Assembly (NCBI RefSeq): GCF_900445235.1
Contig: NZ_UFSM01000001.1
Location: 2,247,501-2,311,500, forward strand
DNA: 64,000 bases
Direction: 5' to 3'
Source of the DNA: Aminobacter aminovorans
GTDB taxonomy: Bacteria > Pseudomonadota > Alphaproteobacteria > Rhizobiales > Rhizobiaceae
The position numbers were made by a program, and so were the translations under genes. Under the pieces are notes generated by a model. It worked only from the letters and a program-made list of their open reading frames with translations. It made no database searches and had not been told where the DNA came from. Of this stretch, positions 29,706 to 40,920 are shown piece after piece. Position 1 is the first letter of the stretch. Each line of letters begins with the position of its first letter.

Positions 29706-30290
29706 TCAGGCGGCGCGGCGGAGCTTGACAGACGCGTTGTCGCGCAGACCCCAGATGTGGCCGAATGGGTCGAACACCGTGGCGCCACGGCGGCCGTCGG
29801 TCGCTAACGCAAGCTCCCCCCTAAGCGTTGCTCCGGCACCGATCGCCCGCTGGAGGGCCGTCCCGGCGTTGGCGACATCAAGGATGAAGACGGTGCTGAC
29901 TGCGCCACGGGCCTTGGGAAAGAATGGCCCGCCGCGCTGCGGCTCCAGTTCGCGCCGCGGGTTGGCCCCGCCCACCTGCAAGGCGACATTGCCGATCCGC
30001 AGTTCGATCGAGATCGGAGCGCCCTCGAACAGATAGGCCCCGCCGCGAGTGGCGCCGAAGGCACGCTGGTAGAAGCTGGCCGCTTCTTCCTCGCGGCCAT
30101 GTTCAACGATGATCGAAATGGCAAGCTCGGCCTTGGCGTCGGAGGTGGCCTTGAGGGTGTTCCAATTGTCGTGGCCGAGCTGGCGGGCGACGATCTCGAG
30201 ACAGGCGCTGTGGGCAAGGTGGATGTCTCGCGCAGCCAGGCAGGCGCGCAGCTCCCTGGCCATGGATTTCACGCGATCAAGCGATGACAT
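29706..30290 (-). CDS. Glyoxalase-superfamily (VOC) protein
   Basis: This 194-residue protein has an N-terminal helical segment of about 60 residues (SSLDRVKSMARELRACLAAR, then ARQLGHDNWNTLKA) that is found ahead of some glyoxalase-like domains. The C-terminal part is a VOC fold with IIVEHGREEEAASFYQRAF and a final VFDPFGHIWGL. VOC proteins bind metals or drugs, and this branch resembles bleomycin-resistance-type sequences. The function is unknown. Confidence 0.85.
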   Translation of the reverse strand: MSSLDRVKSMARELRACLAARDIHLAHSACLEIVARQLGHDNWNTLKATSDAKAELAISIIVEHGREEEAASFYQRAFGATRGGAYLFEGAPISIELRIGNVALQVGGANPRRELEPQRGGPFFPKARGAVSTVFILDVANAGTALQRAIGAGATLRGELALATDGRRGATVFDPFGHIWGLRDNASVKLRRAA

Positions 30291-30496
30291 GGGATGCTCC
30301 CTTGAAGAGGGTGACTGACTGCGTCAGTGCTCGCATTGCCGACGGTCACCTCAAGGGTAAAACCAGGTTATGGTGCGTTCGCCAATCCCTGGGGAGCGAG
30401 CGGCAGGCTGCACAGCCTGGGTCGAGTGTCGCCAATGAACGCGATTCGGACAAGGTCACCTGGGGCCGCTAGGGCGGCGGCGTTACTTGGGAAAGA

Positions 30497-31657
30497 TCAC
30501 GTCATCGGCAGGCGCTGGCGTGCAATGGCGGCGTGGAAGCGTACGCCGTGGATGAGGGCATCGTCGTTGAAATCGAAGGACGGATTGTGCAGCGGCGCCG
30601 AGGCCTCGCCATTGCCGATATAGGCGAAGCAGCCGGGCACGTGATCGAGGAAGCGCGCGAAATCCTCAGAGGCGGTGACGATCTCGCCCTTGCCGTTGAC
30701 CGCGCCCGTGGCGAACACCGAAGCGGCGGCTTCAACCGCGGCGGCCGTGGCCTCAATGTCGTTGATCAGCGGCACGAACTCTCTGCTGTAGGTCACTTCG
30801 GCCGTGCAGTTGTGGGTGAGTGCGGTGCCTTCGGCGATGATGCGCATCTGCCTTTCGATCTCGGCGCTCACTTCAGGGCGGAAGCTTCGGGCATCGCCGA
30901 GGATGCAGGCGAAACCGGGCAGGGCGTTGCGGGTGCCGTCGGTGATGAGTTCGGTGACCGAAACCACCGAAATGTCAGCCGGGCTCAGCCGGCGCGAAAC
31001 GATGGTCTGCAGGTTGGTGACGACCGCGCAGGCGGCAACCAGCACTTCGCGGCCAAGATGCGGGCGGGCGGCGTGGCCGCCAAGGCCGCGCAGCAGGATC
31101 TCGAAATTGTCCTCCGCCGACATGATCGGCCCGGGACGGGTCTCGAAATGGCCGACCGGCAGGCCGGGCATGTTGTGCAGACCATAGATCTCGTCGAAGG
31201 GAAAACGTGCCATCAGGCCGTCGTCGAGCATGGCGAGCGCGCCCTTGCCCCATTCCTCCGCCGGCTGGAAGATGAAGCGCACGGTGCCGTCGAAGCCGCC
31301 GTCGCTGGCGAGCAGCTTTGCCGCGCCCAGCAGCATGGCGGTGTGGCCGTCATGGCCGCAGGCATGCATGACGCCGGGATTCTGCGAGGGATGGTCGTGG
31401 CTGGCCTGCTCGGCGATGCGCAATGCGTCCATGTCGGCGCGGAGCGCAATTGATCGGTTGCCGCTGCCACGTCGCAACGTTCCGACGACGCCGGTTCCGC
31501 CGATGCCTTCGACGACTTCGAGGCCGAATGCCCGGAGTTGGGTAGCAACGAACGCGCTGGTGCGCTTCTCCTCGAAACCAAACTCGGGATGGGCGTGCAG
31601 GTCACGCCGCCAGACGGTCATCTCGGCGACGAGGCTTTTCTGGTCGAGCGTGGCCAT
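30497..31657 (-). CDS. M20-family amidohydrolase (hippurate hydrolase-like)
   Basis: This 386-residue enzyme should cleave N-acyl amino acids or similar amides with a dimetal centre. MHACGHDGHTAMLLGAAK (~residue 98) gives metal ligands, FQPAEEWGKGA the catalytic Glu, and GLHNMPGLPVGHF another metal-binding His. The lid domain with LRGLGGHAARPH follows, and the final metal ligand lies in PLHNPSFDFND. The start at MATLDQK was chosen because AGGGGA precedes it and an upstream extension has no coding character. The substrate is not evident. Confidence 0.93.
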   Translation of the reverse strand: MATLDQKSLVAEMTVWRRDLHAHPEFGFEEKRTSAFVATQLRAFGLEVVEGIGGTGVVGTLRRGSGNRSIALRADMDALRIAEQASHDHPSQNPGVMHACGHDGHTAMLLGAAKLLASDGGFDGTVRFIFQPAEEWGKGALAMLDDGLMARFPFDEIYGLHNMPGLPVGHFETRPGPIMSAEDNFEILLRGLGGHAARPHLGREVLVAACAVVTNLQTIVSRRLSPADISVVSVTELITDGTRNALPGFACILGDARSFRPEVSAEIERQMRIIAEGTALTHNCTAEVTYSREFVPLINDIEATAAAVEAAASVFATGAVNGKGEIVTASEDFARFLDHVPGCFAYIGNGEASAPLHNPSFDFNDDALIHGVRFHAAIARQRLPMT

Positions 31658-31852
31658 TGTGCAAATCCCCTGGACTGGACGGTGCAGCGTCGCCGGATTG
31701 GCGGTGGCAGGCAAGAGCGGTTGGTGGGGCCAGTCGCTATGACGACGCCGTGACGGAGACGGGGCATCTAACGGCAGGCAGCCCACTGATCGGGGTCCGG
31801 AACCTGCGCTGCGCTTCGGCTTCCGGCATGACGATCTGATTGAGGCGTACGC

Positions 31853-33517
31853 TCAGCTTGCCTTGAGGCGTGAGCCGCGGAGCAGGCCTTGTTCCTCGAG
31901 CACAGGGTAGGCCATCGAGGCGAGCAGGGAGTTGATCTGCTTGAGGTCGCGGATGGTATCGAGGTGGATCGAGCTCGTCTCGACGCTCTTGATGGTGCCG
32001 TCGCGCAGGCGCAGGAAATGGCTCTGACTGGTCTGCTTCTCGACGTCGCGGAGGCGGTCCTTCTCAAGCACGAGCTGACGCGCGGTGTTGGCGTCGCGCG
32101 ACACCAGCACGTTGAAGGCAAGGCGGGCGTTGGCCATGACCGAGGCGTGGAAGGATGTCAGCTCGCGCCAGCCCTCGGGAGTGAATTCGAGGCCGCGGTC
32201 GAGTTTCTTCTGCACATGGGCCAGCATGTTGCGGACGATGATGTCGCCGACCTGTTCGAGCTTGACGCAGGCGCCGAGCAGTTCCTGGCAGCGCAGCGCC
32301 TCATCTTCGGTCATCGGCCGGATCGTCGCCTTGGCGAGGTAAAGCTTGATCGCGGCATGCTTGCGGTCGACGCGGTCGTCGAGCGAAGCGAGTGCCTTGA
32401 TCTTGTCGGCGTCGGGCTTCTCGTAGAGCTCGATGATGCGCTGGAGCATGATCTCGACGGTCTCGCAGACGCGTACGGTCTCGCGCGTAGCGTTGGCGAG
32501 TGCCTGCGAGGGTGCGTCGAGGGCGGCTTCGTTGAGCGCACTGAGTTCGGCGACCGCCATCTCCTTGGCGGGATCGGACTTGGTGCCGAGCGCCACGATC
32601 TTTTCCGAGGCGCTGTAGACGAGTTTGGCGAGTGGAATGCCGGCGACCAGGATGATGCAGTTGAACAGGATGTGGGCGTTGATGATCTGGTCGGGGCCGG
32701 TCGAGCCGAGGAAGGCGGTCGAGGGTTTGATCCAGAGGAACGCCACCAGCATGACCAGCGAGCCGGCGCCGCGCATCAGGAGATTACCGATTGGCACGAC
32801 ACGCACGCCGGGTTCAGCGTTGCGGGTGAGCAGGGGGGCAATGATCGAACTGCCGAGATTGACGCCAAGCACCAGCACAATGCCGAGTTCGGGCGGGACG
32901 AAACCGCGGCCGGCAAGGGTGACGATCAACAGCACGGCGGCGATCGAAGAATGGAACAGCCAGGTGACGATGGCCGCAAGCAGATAGGCGGTGATGGGGT
33001 CGCCGGCGAAGTAATCGATGATGACCGGCAAAAGCTTGCTTTCACGCAGCGGCTCGGAGGCCTGACCGACCATTTCGAGCGACAAGACGAGCAGGCCGAT
33101 GCCGACAAGGATCCGCCCGGTCTGCTGCCAGCTGCGCCTGTCGGTGGCCAGGAACATCGTCGTGCCGGCGACGAGGCATAATGGCACCAGCAGCGACAGG
33201 TCGAAGCTCAGGATCTTGATGACCAATGCCGAGCCGATTTCGGCGCCGCGCACGGCGAGCTGGCCGGCGATGCCGCTGACGATGCCGGCGCCGGCGAAGG
33301 AACCGACCAGCAGTGTGACCGCAGTGGAGCTCTGGAAGGCGATTGCCAAGGCAGTGCCGGCAAGCACGGCGAGGATCGGGTTGCGCATGGTGTTGCGCAG
33401 CTTGTGGCGCAGCACGTCGCCATAGGCGCGCTCGACGCCGGTGCGCACCATGCGCGTGGCAAACAACAGCAGGGCGACGGCACCTGCGAGGTGCAAAAGG
33501 ACAACGGAACCGCTCAT
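31853..33517 (-). CDS. Na/Pi cotransporter family protein with PhoU-like domain
   Basis: This 554-residue protein has two inverted membrane repeats of the NptA type, with QSSTAVTLLVGSFAGAGI (~residue 60) and HSSIAAVLLIVTLAG (~190); the QSS/SS motifs form the sodium and phosphate site. The last 200 residues are a cytosolic helical PhoU-like domain. It would import phosphate or adjust phosphate balance in the inner membrane. The ATG at 33517 is preferred to a GTG three codons upstream. Confidence 0.92.
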   Translation of the reverse strand: MSGSVVLLHLAGAVALLLFATRMVRTGVERAYGDVLRHKLRNTMRNPILAVLAGTALAIAFQSSTAVTLLVGSFAGAGIVSGIAGQLAVRGAEIGSALVIKILSFDLSLLVPLCLVAGTTMFLATDRRSWQQTGRILVGIGLLVLSLEMVGQASEPLRESKLLPVIIDYFAGDPITAYLLAAIVTWLFHSSIAAVLLIVTLAGRGFVPPELGIVLVLGVNLGSSIIAPLLTRNAEPGVRVVPIGNLLMRGAGSLVMLVAFLWIKPSTAFLGSTGPDQIINAHILFNCIILVAGIPLAKLVYSASEKIVALGTKSDPAKEMAVAELSALNEAALDAPSQALANATRETVRVCETVEIMLQRIIELYEKPDADKIKALASLDDRVDRKHAAIKLYLAKATIRPMTEDEALRCQELLGACVKLEQVGDIIVRNMLAHVQKKLDRGLEFTPEGWRELTSFHASVMANARLAFNVLVSRDANTARQLVLEKDRLRDVEKQTSQSHFLRLRDGTIKSVETSSIHLDTIRDLKQINSLLASMAYPVLEEQGLLRGSRLKAS

Positions 33518-33869
33518 CGGAAGCACCCGATGGGCATGCAGCCGGGGGCTGTCGGGGAGGCGGTCGCGATGGTTCGCGCGCGGATGCGAATCACTGTCAT
33601 GAACATGCCATTTAGATTAGCCGGATAATATTTTTCGTCCATACTGCACACGTGTGCACTGGATCGCAAGATGCGATCATCCATATTGTGTTGCGCGGGG
33701 CCTCGATTCAGGTTCCACAGCGACCGCCGGGCGGCGCAATCCGGATGTTTGGAGCGATGCTTGCCGGCGAGAGACTGTGAACAGCGGGCAATGTCCGCGG
33801 GCAAGCAACGAATAGGAGTCGTGTCCGGCGAGGCGAGCGCCTATATCAGTTTGAAACAAGCAGGACCCG
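33518..33869. other. Intergenic region upstream of dnaG with a 14-bp palindrome
   Basis: About 350 bases with no credible gene. A perfect palindrome, TGCACA-CG-TGTGCA, lies at 33645-33658, and an AT-rich patch, GGATAATATTTTTC, lies at 33622-33635 just before it. These features could serve as an operator and -10 region for the Na/Pi gene or for the dnaG-rpoD transcript. Confidence 0.45.
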
Positions 33870-35825
33870 ATGCGCTTTTCCGACGGATTTTTGAGCGAGA
33901 TACGTGACCGCGTGCCGATTTCGGCCGTGATCGGCCAGCGCGTGACCTGGGATCGCAAGAAGACCAACACGCAGCGCGGCGATTTCTGGGCGTGCTGCCC
34001 GTTCCATGGCGAGAAGTCGCCGTCGTTTCATTGCGAGGACCGCAAGGGTCGTTACCACTGCTTCGGCTGTGGCGTGACGGGCGATCATTTCCGCTTCCTG
34101 ACCGAGATGGACGGGCTGAGTTTTCCCGAGGCGGTCGAGCGCATCGCCGAGATGGCCGGCATACCGATGCCGGCGCGCGATGCGCAGGAAGAGCGACGTG
34201 AACGCGAACGTTCTTCGCTGCACGACGTCATGGAGCTGGCGACCACATTCTTCGAGGACCGCCTGCAGACGTCGGATGGGGCGAGGGCGCGCGCCTATCT
34301 GCGCGATCGCGGGTTATCGCAGACGACGCAACAGCAGTTCCGGCTTGGCTTCGCGCCCGACAGCCGCAACGCGCTCAAGGAGTTCCTCGCCTCCAAAGGC
34401 ATCGAGAAGGCGCAGATGGAGGCCTGCGGGCTGACGGTCTTCGAGGACGTTCCGGTTTCCTACGACCGCTTCCGCGACCGCATCATGTTTCCGATTCCGG
34501 ATTCTCGCGGTCGTATCATCGCCTTTGGCGGACGCGCGATGTCGGCTGAGATCTCCGCCAAATACCTGAACTCGCCGGAGACCGAGCTCTTCCACAAGGG
34601 CAACGTGCTCTACAATTTCGCCCGTGCCCGCAAGGCGCTGCAGAAGGGCGGGACGGTAATCGCCGTCGAAGGCTACATGGACGTGATCGCGCTGGCCCAG
34701 GCCGGTTTCGAAAATGTCGTGGCGCCGCTCGGCACGGCACTTACCGAAAACCAGCTCGGGCTGTTGTGGCGCATGTCGGGCGAGCCGGTGCTGTGCTTCG
34801 ACGGCGACAAGGCGGGCCTGAAGGCAGCGTATCGCGCTGCCGACCTGGCGCTGCCGCTGGTGGCCCCGGGCCATACGACCCGCTTCGCCCTGCTTCCGGA
34901 GGGCAAGGACCCCGACGACCTGGTCAAGGCGGAAGGGCCGGAGGCGTTCCGCACCGTGCTCAACGCGGCGCGACCGCTGTCCGAGCTGATCTGGATGCGT
35001 GAGACGTCGGGCGGGGTGTTCGACACGCCGGAGCGTCGCGCCGAGCTTGAAAAGACGTTGCGCGAGCTGACCAGCAGGATCAAGGACGAGAGCGTCCGTT
35101 ATCACTACCAGCAGGAAATGCGCGAAAGGGTGCTGAGTTTCTTCGGCAACCAGCGCGGCCGCCAGCAAGGGCAGGGCGGCGGCAAGGGCTCGTACAACAA
35201 GGGCTCGTTCAACAAGGGTGGCGGCGAGCGCAGCCAGTGGAACAAGGGTGGCGCGGGTGTCCAGGCTGGCCGGCTCGCCGTGTCGGAAAGCCTGGCGCGC
35301 TCGGCAATGGTCAAGCGCACCGCTGGCATGCCGCTGCGCGAGGCGGCTCTTGTGGTGGCGCTGGTCAACCACCCCTCGCTGATCGACGAGAATTTCGAGC
35401 ATGTCGAGCGGCTCGACTTGAGCCATGGCGAGCTCAAGCAACTGCATTCGGTGCTGATCGATGCGATGGCGCACGGCGAGGCCAACACACGCGAGGCGGT
35501 GGTGGCGGCGATCGAGCGCGCTTCCTGCGCCGAGATGTGGGGACGGGCGGTGACGCTGGCGCGGCGTGCCCGGCAGTGGACGGCACTGGAGGATGCGGCG
35601 ATCGAGGACGCCCGCGACGCCTTCGCGCAGGCGTTGCACTTGCACCGCAGCGCCCGCACCTTACATAAGGAGCTGAAACAGGCCGAAGCTGCGCTGGCTA
35701 CAGATCCTACCGACGAAAACTACCGACATCTGGTGGAAGTTCAGGCGCAGTTTCACGACGTGCAGGCCACCGAAGCGCTTATCGAAGGCTTCGGGGTGTC
35801 TTCGGGTCGGGGCGGTCGTAACTGA
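33870..35825 (+). CDS. dnaG: DNA primase
   Basis: DnaG makes RNA primers for replication. The 651-residue protein has an N-terminal CHC2 zinc ribbon (ligands in CPFHGEKSPSF and YHCFGCGVTGD), the catalytic core with FRDRIMFPIPDSRGRIIAFG, and a TOPRIM domain with AVEGYMDVIALAQAGF and the metal-binding DGDKAG. A linker near residues 430-465 is made of NKG repeats. The C-terminal helicase-binding domain follows. It is upstream of rpoD, as in many bacteria. Confidence 0.98.
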   Translation: MRFSDGFLSEIRDRVPISAVIGQRVTWDRKKTNTQRGDFWACCPFHGEKSPSFHCEDRKGRYHCFGCGVTGDHFRFLTEMDGLSFPEAVERIAEMAGIPMPARDAQEERRERERSSLHDVMELATTFFEDRLQTSDGARARAYLRDRGLSQTTQQQFRLGFAPDSRNALKEFLASKGIEKAQMEACGLTVFEDVPVSYDRFRDRIMFPIPDSRGRIIAFGGRAMSAEISAKYLNSPETELFHKGNVLYNFARARKALQKGGTVIAVEGYMDVIALAQAGFENVVAPLGTALTENQLGLLWRMSGEPVLCFDGDKAGLKAAYRAADLALPLVAPGHTTRFALLPEGKDPDDLVKAEGPEAFRTVLNAARPLSELIWMRETSGGVFDTPERRAELEKTLRELTSRIKDESVRYHYQQEMRERVLSFFGNQRGRQQGQGGGKGSYNKGSFNKGGGERSQWNKGGAGVQAGRLAVSESLARSAMVKRTAGMPLREAALVVALVNHPSLIDENFEHVERLDLSHGELKQLHSVLIDAMAHGEANTREAVVAAIERASCAEMWGRAVTLARRARQWTALEDAAIEDARDAFAQALHLHRSARTLHKELKQAEAALATDPTDENYRHLVEVQAQFHDVQATEALIEGFGVSSGRGGRN

Positions 35826-36150
35826 CGCTGCGGACCGATTATCCCGCAATTGATTCGCTTTTTTGGCGCGAATCATGCGAGAGGCGCTTGACCTTCCGCC
35901 GGAATGACGGAATCAGGTCGATTCGAAAAAGTTAACCGGCGGCCAGGTCGCCAGTCGTGTCGATGGCCTGAAAATGCGGATTGGGGCACTTGTCACTGGA
36001 CAGGAAGATATTCCGCCACAGATATCACGGTTAATCTGGACTTAACACAGGTGCAGCTACTGGCAGTTCAGGCGCAGGTTCGATGAGCGCATCTGATTTG
36101 CACTGTCCAAGAGTTTAAGCGGCTGACGGGCCGCCTGGAGAAAGCGAAGA
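35826..36150. other. dnaG-rpoD intergenic region with a dyad
   Basis: About 325 bases without a gene. TGATTCGC/GCGAATCA forms an 8-bp stem at 35851-35875 around a T-rich loop shortly after the dnaG stop. The T-run lies in the loop rather than after the stem, so it is not a standard terminator. CTTGAC at 35888-35893 resembles a -35 element, but no convincing -10 was found at the right distance. Confidence 0.4.
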
Positions 36151-38175
<2,025 letters not shown>

Positions 38176-38229
38176 GCAAAACAGCAAGCTGCGGTCGTTC
38201 CTCGACATCTGACCGCATCGGCATTGTTA

Positions 38230-38257
38230 AAAAAGCCCGGCTCCGGCCGGGCTTTTT
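38230..38257 (+). terminator. Rho-independent terminator after rpoD
   Basis: AGCCCGGC pairs with GCCGGGCT around a TCCG loop, extended by AAAA/TTTT and followed by a T-run. The U-run on the minus strand would also serve the convergent DUF930 gene at 38268. Confidence 0.92.
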
Positions 38258-38267
38258 CGTTCAGAGG

Positions 38268-38912
38268 CTAATCTTCCGGGGTACCTGTTACGAGATTGTA
38301 TTCGGCCCATCTGGCCTCGGGAATTGCCTCGCCGACGCTGAATGCGAAGGCAGAGACTGTACCTTCGGCGACGTCGCAAGAGAACGTCACGCCGTACCAG
38401 CGGCCGCTGGCGCGGAATGCCCCACCCTCTGCATGAATCGAGCCGCCATCGATCCTGAGATTGCTCGTTGCATAGGGGACGACGAGATCGGGGCGGAGCT
38501 CGGCCCTCCAGCGATGGATCTGCTCCATGGCTTCGATGTTACAGAGCTGGATGGTGCGTTCGTCGGGGGCAAAGGTGGCGAGGGCCTGCCTGGCGCGGCG
38601 GCTGCGCGGGTCGGCGAGCAGCTTTGCTGCGTAGAAGCTGTGCGCAGTGACCATGGCAGGGCGCTGCGCTGCGGGAGCCTCGGGCCTTGGCGTGACCGTG
38701 GTGGCCGGCGCAAGCGGGGTGACGGGAGCCTCCGGCTGGCGCTGCAGCTGGACTGGCTCGGGCGTCGGCGTGACCAGTTCGACCGGCACCGCCTCATCAG
38801 CTGGCACCCTGAATGGCTGTGGCCGGGGCAACAGCACGATGACCGCCAGCAGCAGGGCATGTAGCGCCACGGAGACGGGCCAGCTGGGATCCAGTTTTGC
38901 GGCAGGCATCAT
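38268..38912 (-). CDS. DUF930 protein, TonB-like N-terminus
   Basis: This protein of about 214 residues has one membrane helix near the N-terminus (SVALHALLLAVIVLL), a proline-rich spacer (residues ~30-85) like that of TonB, and a C-terminal DUF930 domain with AHSFYAAKLL, IQLCNIEAMEQIHRW and YGVTFSCDVAEG, holding two cysteines likely joined in the periplasm. Two adjacent ATGs could each be the start. The function of DUF930 is unknown. Confidence 0.85.
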   Translation of the reverse strand: MMPAAKLDPSWPVSVALHALLLAVIVLLPRPQPFRVPADEAVPVELVTPTPEPVQLQRQPEAPVTPLAPATTVTPRPEAPAAQRPAMVTAHSFYAAKLLADPRSRRARQALATFAPDERTIQLCNIEAMEQIHRWRAELRPDLVVPYATSNLRIDGGSIHAEGGAFRASGRWYGVTFSCDVAEGTVSAFAFSVGEAIPEARWAEYNLVTGTPED

Positions 38913-39024
38913 GCGACCGGCTTTCTGATGGAGCCGGTTGGTTCGCCTGTCACTATGGCGCCATTGCGGCGCGCCGGGCATCGGTTGCGGGCGGCGCGTT
39001 CTCCTCGATAGCCGAGAAACGAAA

Positions 39025-39047
39025 AAGCCCGGGCGTGTCCCGGGCTT
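39025..39047 (-). terminator. Terminator downstream of the pmtA pseudogene
   Basis: AAGCCCGGG pairs with CCCGGGCTT around a 5-base loop, and the minus strand continues into a T-run. It lies 18 bases after the stop of the pmtA pseudogene. Confidence 0.8.
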
Positions 39048-39064
39048 CCTTGGGGCATGACTGC

Positions 39065-39603
39065 CTAGTTGCGCTTGCGCCGGTAGACGTAGACGACCGC
39101 CGGCGGCACGTTGCGCCAGACACGGGGCGAGCGCGTGAACTCCAGGCCGAGGCTTTCGGCTACGCCGCGGCGCAGCGGCGAGAACAGGCCATAGGTGAAC
39201 TGGATGTGGACACCGTCGGGCCCGAGCCGCGAAAAGGCAGCGGACACGATCGCCTGCTGCTGGCTGGCCGTCATCGACAGCAGCGGCAAGCCCGAGACGA
39301 CGGCATCAACGTGCTGGGGGCCGGACGCTGCCAGCTTCTCGGCGGGCTCGTCGAAGACCGTCACATCGAGATGGCGGTCGAGCAGCATCCGGCAGAAGAC
39401 CGGGTTGACCTCGTAGAGGTCGGTGGGGGCGATGCCGAGCCTCAGGATCTCACGGGTGATGTTGCCGATTCGGCGGCCCGCCGTGCCCAACGCGGGAGCT
39501 GGCCGGCCATGAGCTGGCACAACGTCGGCGACGAGGGGGCAAGCGCAGACACCTGACGGGGCCTGCGTAACAGCTGGGCAGCGAATGCGTTGAATTCGGT
39601 CAT
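39065..39603 (-). pseudogene. pmtA: Decayed phospholipid N-methyltransferase (PmtA-like)
   Basis: The gene starts MTEFNAFAAQLLRRPRQVSA and runs to MAGQLPR, then reads out of frame (WARRAAESATS) to a stop. A second frame continues the expected protein as RIGNITREILRLGIAPTDLY, NPVFCRMLLDRH and the end at VVYVYRRKRN. The SAM-binding motif I that should span the junction is shortened and altered, so a deletion plus frameshift near 39480-39495 is likely. PmtA methylates phosphatidylethanolamine to phosphatidylcholine in rhizobia. This copy cannot work. Confidence 0.75.
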
Positions 39604-39634
39604 TCTTGCGGGTCCCGGCTTTTGGCGTAAGTGG

Positions 39635-39874
39635 TCAGCGGTCGCGCATGATGCAGCAGGAAAGCTCGGGCGAAAGCCGATGGACGAGGCGCAAAAACGT
39701 CGTCTTTTCGATCCAGATCTCGTCGAGGCCGCGTTCGACGCCTGCGATGACGTCGGCGGCGGCGCGGGCCGGCGCGCGACAGCGTGGTGTCGACCAGCGT
39801 CATGACGGCTTCGCTGACCTGGATCGGCAGCTTTGCCGCGCGGCACTGTTCGCGCAACGAGCGGGTGCCTCGCA
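39635..39874 (-). pseudogene. Remnant of a DltE-like short-chain dehydrogenase
   Basis: Only the C-terminal third of an SDR is visible. SLREQCRAAKLPIQVSEAV and MTLVDTTLS lie in one frame, and after a shift near 39770 the end reads ADVIAGVERGLDEIWIEKTT and LRLVHRLSPEL to a TGA at 39635. The cofactor-binding N-terminus and the catalytic Tyr-Lys part are missing. The remnant abuts the TetR pseudogene on the other strand, so a deletion has removed the sequence between them. Confidence 0.6.
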
Positions 39875-40406
39875 AGACGCCGCGGCAAGAGCGTAGTGCG
39901 GTCACTTGTGCTGCGATCCTGGAGGCGGCTGCTCGCATTTTGGAGACGTCGGGCAGCAAGGGACTCACCACCAATCATGTCGCTGCCTTGGCGGGTGTTT
40001 CTGTCGGCACGCTCTACCAATACTTCCCGGCGAAGGAGGCGATACTGGCCGAGTTGGTGCGGCAGATGCGGCAGGAGATGCTGGCGGATTTCGTCGGTGC
40101 CGCAGGCATGGGGATCGCGCACGCTGTCGATCATCTCAGGTGACCGGCGCTGGCGCAGGCGCTGGAGTGCGAGGAACTCGAACTCAAGCTGGACGAGGAG
40201 ACGCTGGCGCTGAAGGCGGACATGCGCGAACTCGTCGTCGGCGTCCAGCGCAAGCACGGCATCTACCAGCCGGAGCGGACGGCGTTCGACCTGATGTCGC
40301 TGTCGTGAGGCATCGTCGACGCGGCTGTCCGGACCGGCGCGATTTCGACGATCTGCAGGCGCGGTTGCGCCGGGCGGTTGCAGGCTACCTCGGCATCGCT
40401 GGCTAA
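39865..40406 (+). pseudogene. Broken TetR-family regulator
   Basis: The DNA-binding half is intact: VPRKTPRQERSAVT, then AAILEAAARILETSGSKGL and VAALAGVSVGTLYQYF. The frame then meets TGA at 40141-40143, continues in the same frame with clear TetR character (ALKADMRELVVGVQRKHGI) to another TGA at 40306-40308, and needs a further shift near 40340 to reach the normal end DDLQARLRRAVAGYLGIAG. Three lesions mark it as dead. It may once have controlled the neighbouring SDR or pmtA. Confidence 0.8.
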
Positions 40407-40460
40407 ATTGTTTGCCCAGTTCCGGACGGAATACCGCTGCGCAGGTTTCCTGGAATTCTT

Positions 40461-40847
40461 CTAGCTGCCCTTCGTCGGGTCGCCAAGCTCGGCATTCAGT
40501 CGCACGGCTTCCCGGATCAGCTTTTCGGCGAGTGCTGTGTCGACCGTGTCGCTCTCGCGATACTCCATGGTGGCAAGCTCATATTTGCCGCCGGCTTTCA
40601 GCCCTGGCTCGGTGCCGCGCAGCCGCTTGCCGCGCCAGAAGCCGAACAGCACGCGAGCTTCCTCGGCGCGGATGAGGAGCACGGGTCCGTTGGAAAAGCA
40701 GACGATGTGTCCCCATTTGATGCGCGCGTCGGGATCGCCAGCGGCGCGGGCGGCAGTCCGCAAGGCCTCGACGATGTCACGGCGCCAGCCGCTTAAGGCC
40801 GCGACATAGGCCTCGGGGCTCTCCACCGGCACTTCCTTGCGCATCAT
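40461..40847 (-). CDS. DUF1801 (YdhG/phage-Mu Gam-like fold) protein
   Basis: This 128-residue soluble protein has the DUF1801 pattern: VESPEAYVAALSGWRRDIVE, then DARIKWGHIVCFSNGPVLL and VLFGFWRGKRLRG. Members are small proteins of unknown function, often encoded alone. It is intact although the flanking genes on one side are decayed. Confidence 0.85.
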   Translation of the reverse strand: MMRKEVPVESPEAYVAALSGWRRDIVEALRTAARAAGDPDARIKWGHIVCFSNGPVLLIRAEEARVLFGFWRGKRLRGTEPGLKAGGKYELATMEYRESDTVDTALAEKLIREAVRLNAELGDPTKGS

Positions 40848-40920
40848 CTGGCTGTTCTCCCCCAGGCCGCGACGCTATCCCGAACGTGCTGGCTGCGCCA
40901 TATGGTGTGCCACGTTCAGG

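Noticed and set aside
31889..33181. A 430-codon plus-strand frame
   Set aside because: It is antisense to the Na/Pi cotransporter gene, whose membrane and PhoU-like domains are clear.
33514..33804. A possible 96-residue minus-strand protein upstream of dnaG
   Set aside because: It has no ribosome-binding site, an odd composition and overlaps the start of the Na/Pi transporter gene.
34314..35645. A 443-codon minus-strand frame inside dnaG
   Set aside because: It is antisense to an essential, well-conserved gene.
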